Origin: Erythrobacter dokdonensis DSW-74
Lineage (GTDB): Bacteria; Pseudomonadota; Alphaproteobacteria; Sphingomonadales; Sphingomonadaceae
Assembly: GCF_001677335.1 (NCBI RefSeq)
Contig: NZ_LZYB01000006.1
Location: forward strand, 1-64,000
Reading direction: 5' to 3'
Length of the DNA: 64,000 nt
Shown here in pieces: positions 63,409-64,000 of the stretch; the stretch's first letter is position 1, and each line of letters begins with the position of its first letter. The notes beneath the pieces are model-generated. The model was not told where the DNA came from. It worked only from the letters and a program-made list of their open reading frames with translations, and ran no database searches. The position numbers were made by a program, and so were the translations under genes.

Positions 63409-64000
63409 ATGCAGATCACGCGGCGCGGGATTCTGGCCGGGGCGGCTGCGGGCGGGGGCTTGCTGATCGCCTGGTGGCTGATGCCGCGCAGCTACGCGAC
63501 GCCGCTTGTGGCGGCCAAGGGCGAGCACGTGTTCGGCGCGTGGCTCAAGATCGCCCGCGATGGCGTGGTCTCGGTTGCTGTCCCGCAGCTGGAGATGGGA
63601 CAGGGCATCACCACGCTGCTTCCGCAGATCGTCGCCTATGAACTGGGGGCGGACTGGCGGCAGATCGCGGTCGAGCCGGCGCCTGTATCGGGCGCCTATG
63701 GCAACATTCCGCTGGCGAAGAAATGGATCGCCCTGTGGGATCCGAGTTTTGCAGGTCTTTCGGAACGCACCGATGCGCTGATGGCCGAACGCTTCGCCGG
63801 GGCACAGCGCTTCACCGCCACCGCCGACGGCACGTCGCTGGCCGCCTACGAACTGCCCTGCCGCGAGGCTGCTGCCGCTGCCCGGGCGATGCTGGCGCAG
63901 GAGGCAGCATCGCGCTGGGGTGTGACATGGGAGGAATGCGAGGTCGAAGGCGGCTTTGTGCGTCACGGGGAGCAGCGCGCCAGCTTCGGCGAGCTGGCCG
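63409..64000 (+). CDS. Partial aldehyde/isoquinoline oxidoreductase molybdopterin-binding subunit
   Basis: About 197 codons visible; the gene runs off the right edge. It begins with a twin-Arg-like motif TRRGILAGAAAGGG suggesting Tat export. The sequence AWLKIARDGVVSVAVPQLEM followed by GQGITTLLPQIVAYELGADW is typical of the IorB/CoxL-type molybdenum hydroxylase large subunit. Such enzymes hydroxylate aldehydes or N-heterocycles. The ATG is five bases after the mrp stop, so it may be co-transcribed. Substrate unknown. Confidence 0.8.
   Translation, partial: MQITRRGILAGAAAGGGLLIAWWLMPRSYATPLVAAKGEHVFGAWLKIARDGVVSVAVPQLEMGQGITTLLPQIVAYELGADWRQIAVEPAPVSGAYGNIPLAKKWIALWDPSFAGLSERTDALMAERFAGAQRFTATADGTSLAAYELPCREAAAAARAMLAQEAASRWGVTWEECEVEGGFVRHGEQRASFGELA

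Overview
The window reads as chromosome from a GC-rich alphaproteobacterium, most likely order Sphingomonadales and near Erythrobacteraceae. This is inferred from the gene families (CsgH-type curli, COQ9, an FzlA-like GST protein, HflKC, a DUF3426 zinc-ribbon protein beside ftsEX) and from GC-biased codon use on both strands. Genus cannot be fixed from the sequence alone. Most of the window is housekeeping DNA with tight, often ATGA-overlapping operons. The only clear mobile DNA is a decayed IS3-family copy downstream of gltX.

Layout. 0-8 kb: a partial metalloprotease, a YcgN-type Cys-cluster protein and a SCO lipoprotein on the minus strand; ankyrin protein, COQ9 and SSB on the plus strand; groES-groEL behind a CIRCE operator; an MscS channel and a MATE transporter, convergent and overlapping. 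8-19.6 kb: a large curli locus on the minus strand, transcribed csgF, csgG, four very large curlins (655, 433, 521 and 412 aa), a 214-aa curlin-like protein, an unknown exported protein and csgH. A plus-strand Pro/Ala/Ser-rich protein converges on its end. 19.7-23.2 kb: rplJ-rplL, a 45-aa exported peptide with DUF2975 and XRE genes behind a palindrome, and a PRMT-like methyltransferase, all minus. 23.6-32.5 kb: rpoB and rpoC with a 133-aa exported protein translationally coupled between them.

32.6-40 kb: an unknown protein, gltX, the IS3 remnant, an aspartyl/asparaginyl hydroxylase-like protein, a subtilase with a long Asp-rich segment, and a divergent ECF sigma/anti-sigma pair with GGAAC-type promoter motifs in the shared intergenic region. 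40-45.5 kb: an unusual cluster of porin, alpha/beta hydrolase, ABC-exporter-like membrane domain without an ATPase, P-loop DUF1611-like protein, and a divergent OprO/P-type porin. 45.8-64 kb: tRNA-Leu(GAG), zinc-ribbon protein, ftsE-ftsX-ydcF-plsC, tyrA-hisC opposed to metX-metW, a VOC protein, an FzlA-like protein, msrB, a class A PBP, a DegP/Q protease, hflK-hflC, mrp/apbC and the start of a molybdopterin oxidoreductase.

The most distinctive systems are the expanded curli locus (CsgG pore, CsgF coupling factor, CsgH-type inhibitor, several giant mosaic curlins, two unknown partners), the exported protein locked between rpoB and rpoC, and the DUF1611/TMD/hydrolase/porin cluster.
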